5,728 nucleotides of DNA, taken from NCBI GenBank assembly GCA_016867675.1, contig VGIZ01000047.1, positions 1 to 5,728 of the forward strand, given 5' to 3'. The notes under the pieces are model-generated. The model searched no databases. It was not told the DNA's origin and saw only the letters and a program-made list of their open reading frames with translations. The stretch is from Candidatus Aenigmatarchaeota archaeon. GTDB lineage: Archaea > Aenigmatarchaeota > Aenigmatarchaeia > QMZP01. This document shows positions 5,707-5,728 of this stretch, in pieces. The first letter of the stretch is position 1. Every line of letters starts with the position of its first letter. Made by a program: the position numbers and the translations under genes.

Positions 5707-5728
5707 ATGAAAAAGATAATCGCGCTGT
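5707..5728 (+). CDS. Start of an unknown gene, probably exported product (partial)
   Basis: Only seven codons are in the window: M-K-K-I-I-A-L. Lys-Lys followed by hydrophobic residues is typical of the start of a signal peptide or a membrane anchor. The start is well supported by the GGTGAT just upstream. It lies 34 bases after the surface-protein stop codon and probably forms an operon with it, so it may be another envelope component. Nothing more can be said about its function. Confidence 0.6.

Overview
The window reads as a piece of an archaeal chromosome, most likely from a DPANN-type lineage (Diapherotrites, Micrarchaeota or Woesearchaeota-like). This is inferred from three things: an archaeal TATA box placed so that an ATG would be at the transcript 5' end, an RPA-like OB-fold protein, and a very large secreted Cys-rich protein with modules known to me mainly from DPANN surface proteins. 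All genes are on the + strand. No tRNA, rRNA, CRISPR array or insertion sequence is visible, and no gene-free stretch exceeds 300 bases.

Layout. 2-835 is the 3' part of an aspartyl-tRNA synthetase of the bacterial, GAD-domain type. 836-977 is an intergenic regulatory region with two exact 19-base copies of an imperfect palindrome and a clear TATA box. 978-1310 is a small OB-fold protein, probably nucleic-acid binding. 1311-1500 holds two adjacent hairpins built on the same TTCTGTT/AACAGAA arms, then a TATA-like element. 1501-2337 and 2334-5672 are two overlapping frames that I think encode a single secreted surface protein of roughly 1390 residues, broken by a -1 frame change near 2334. From 5707 a further gene begins with Met-Lys-Lys-Ile-Ile, preceded by a strong Shine-Dalgarno sequence.

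The surface protein is the main content. Its N-terminal part has a signal peptide and a Cys-free, beta-rich S-layer-like region. Then come six copies of a Cys-rich module (C-x-D-S-D-x-G ... C-P-x-G-C-x-D-G-A-C), two CGxxVC...CPxDC modules (one split by an inserted beta domain), an Ig-like domain, a compact Cys domain and two C-terminal GWN repeats. The downstream frame has no signal peptide and no ribosome binding site of its own. A beta domain in the upstream frame is repeated within the downstream frame at about 48% identity. Both facts argue that the two frames belong together.

The front of this protein (about 1600-3640) is clearly poorer in G+C than the synthetase gene and than its own C-terminal half. 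That suggests a mosaic history. The synthetase and OB-fold gene look like ordinary information-processing genes with no evident functional link to the surface protein.
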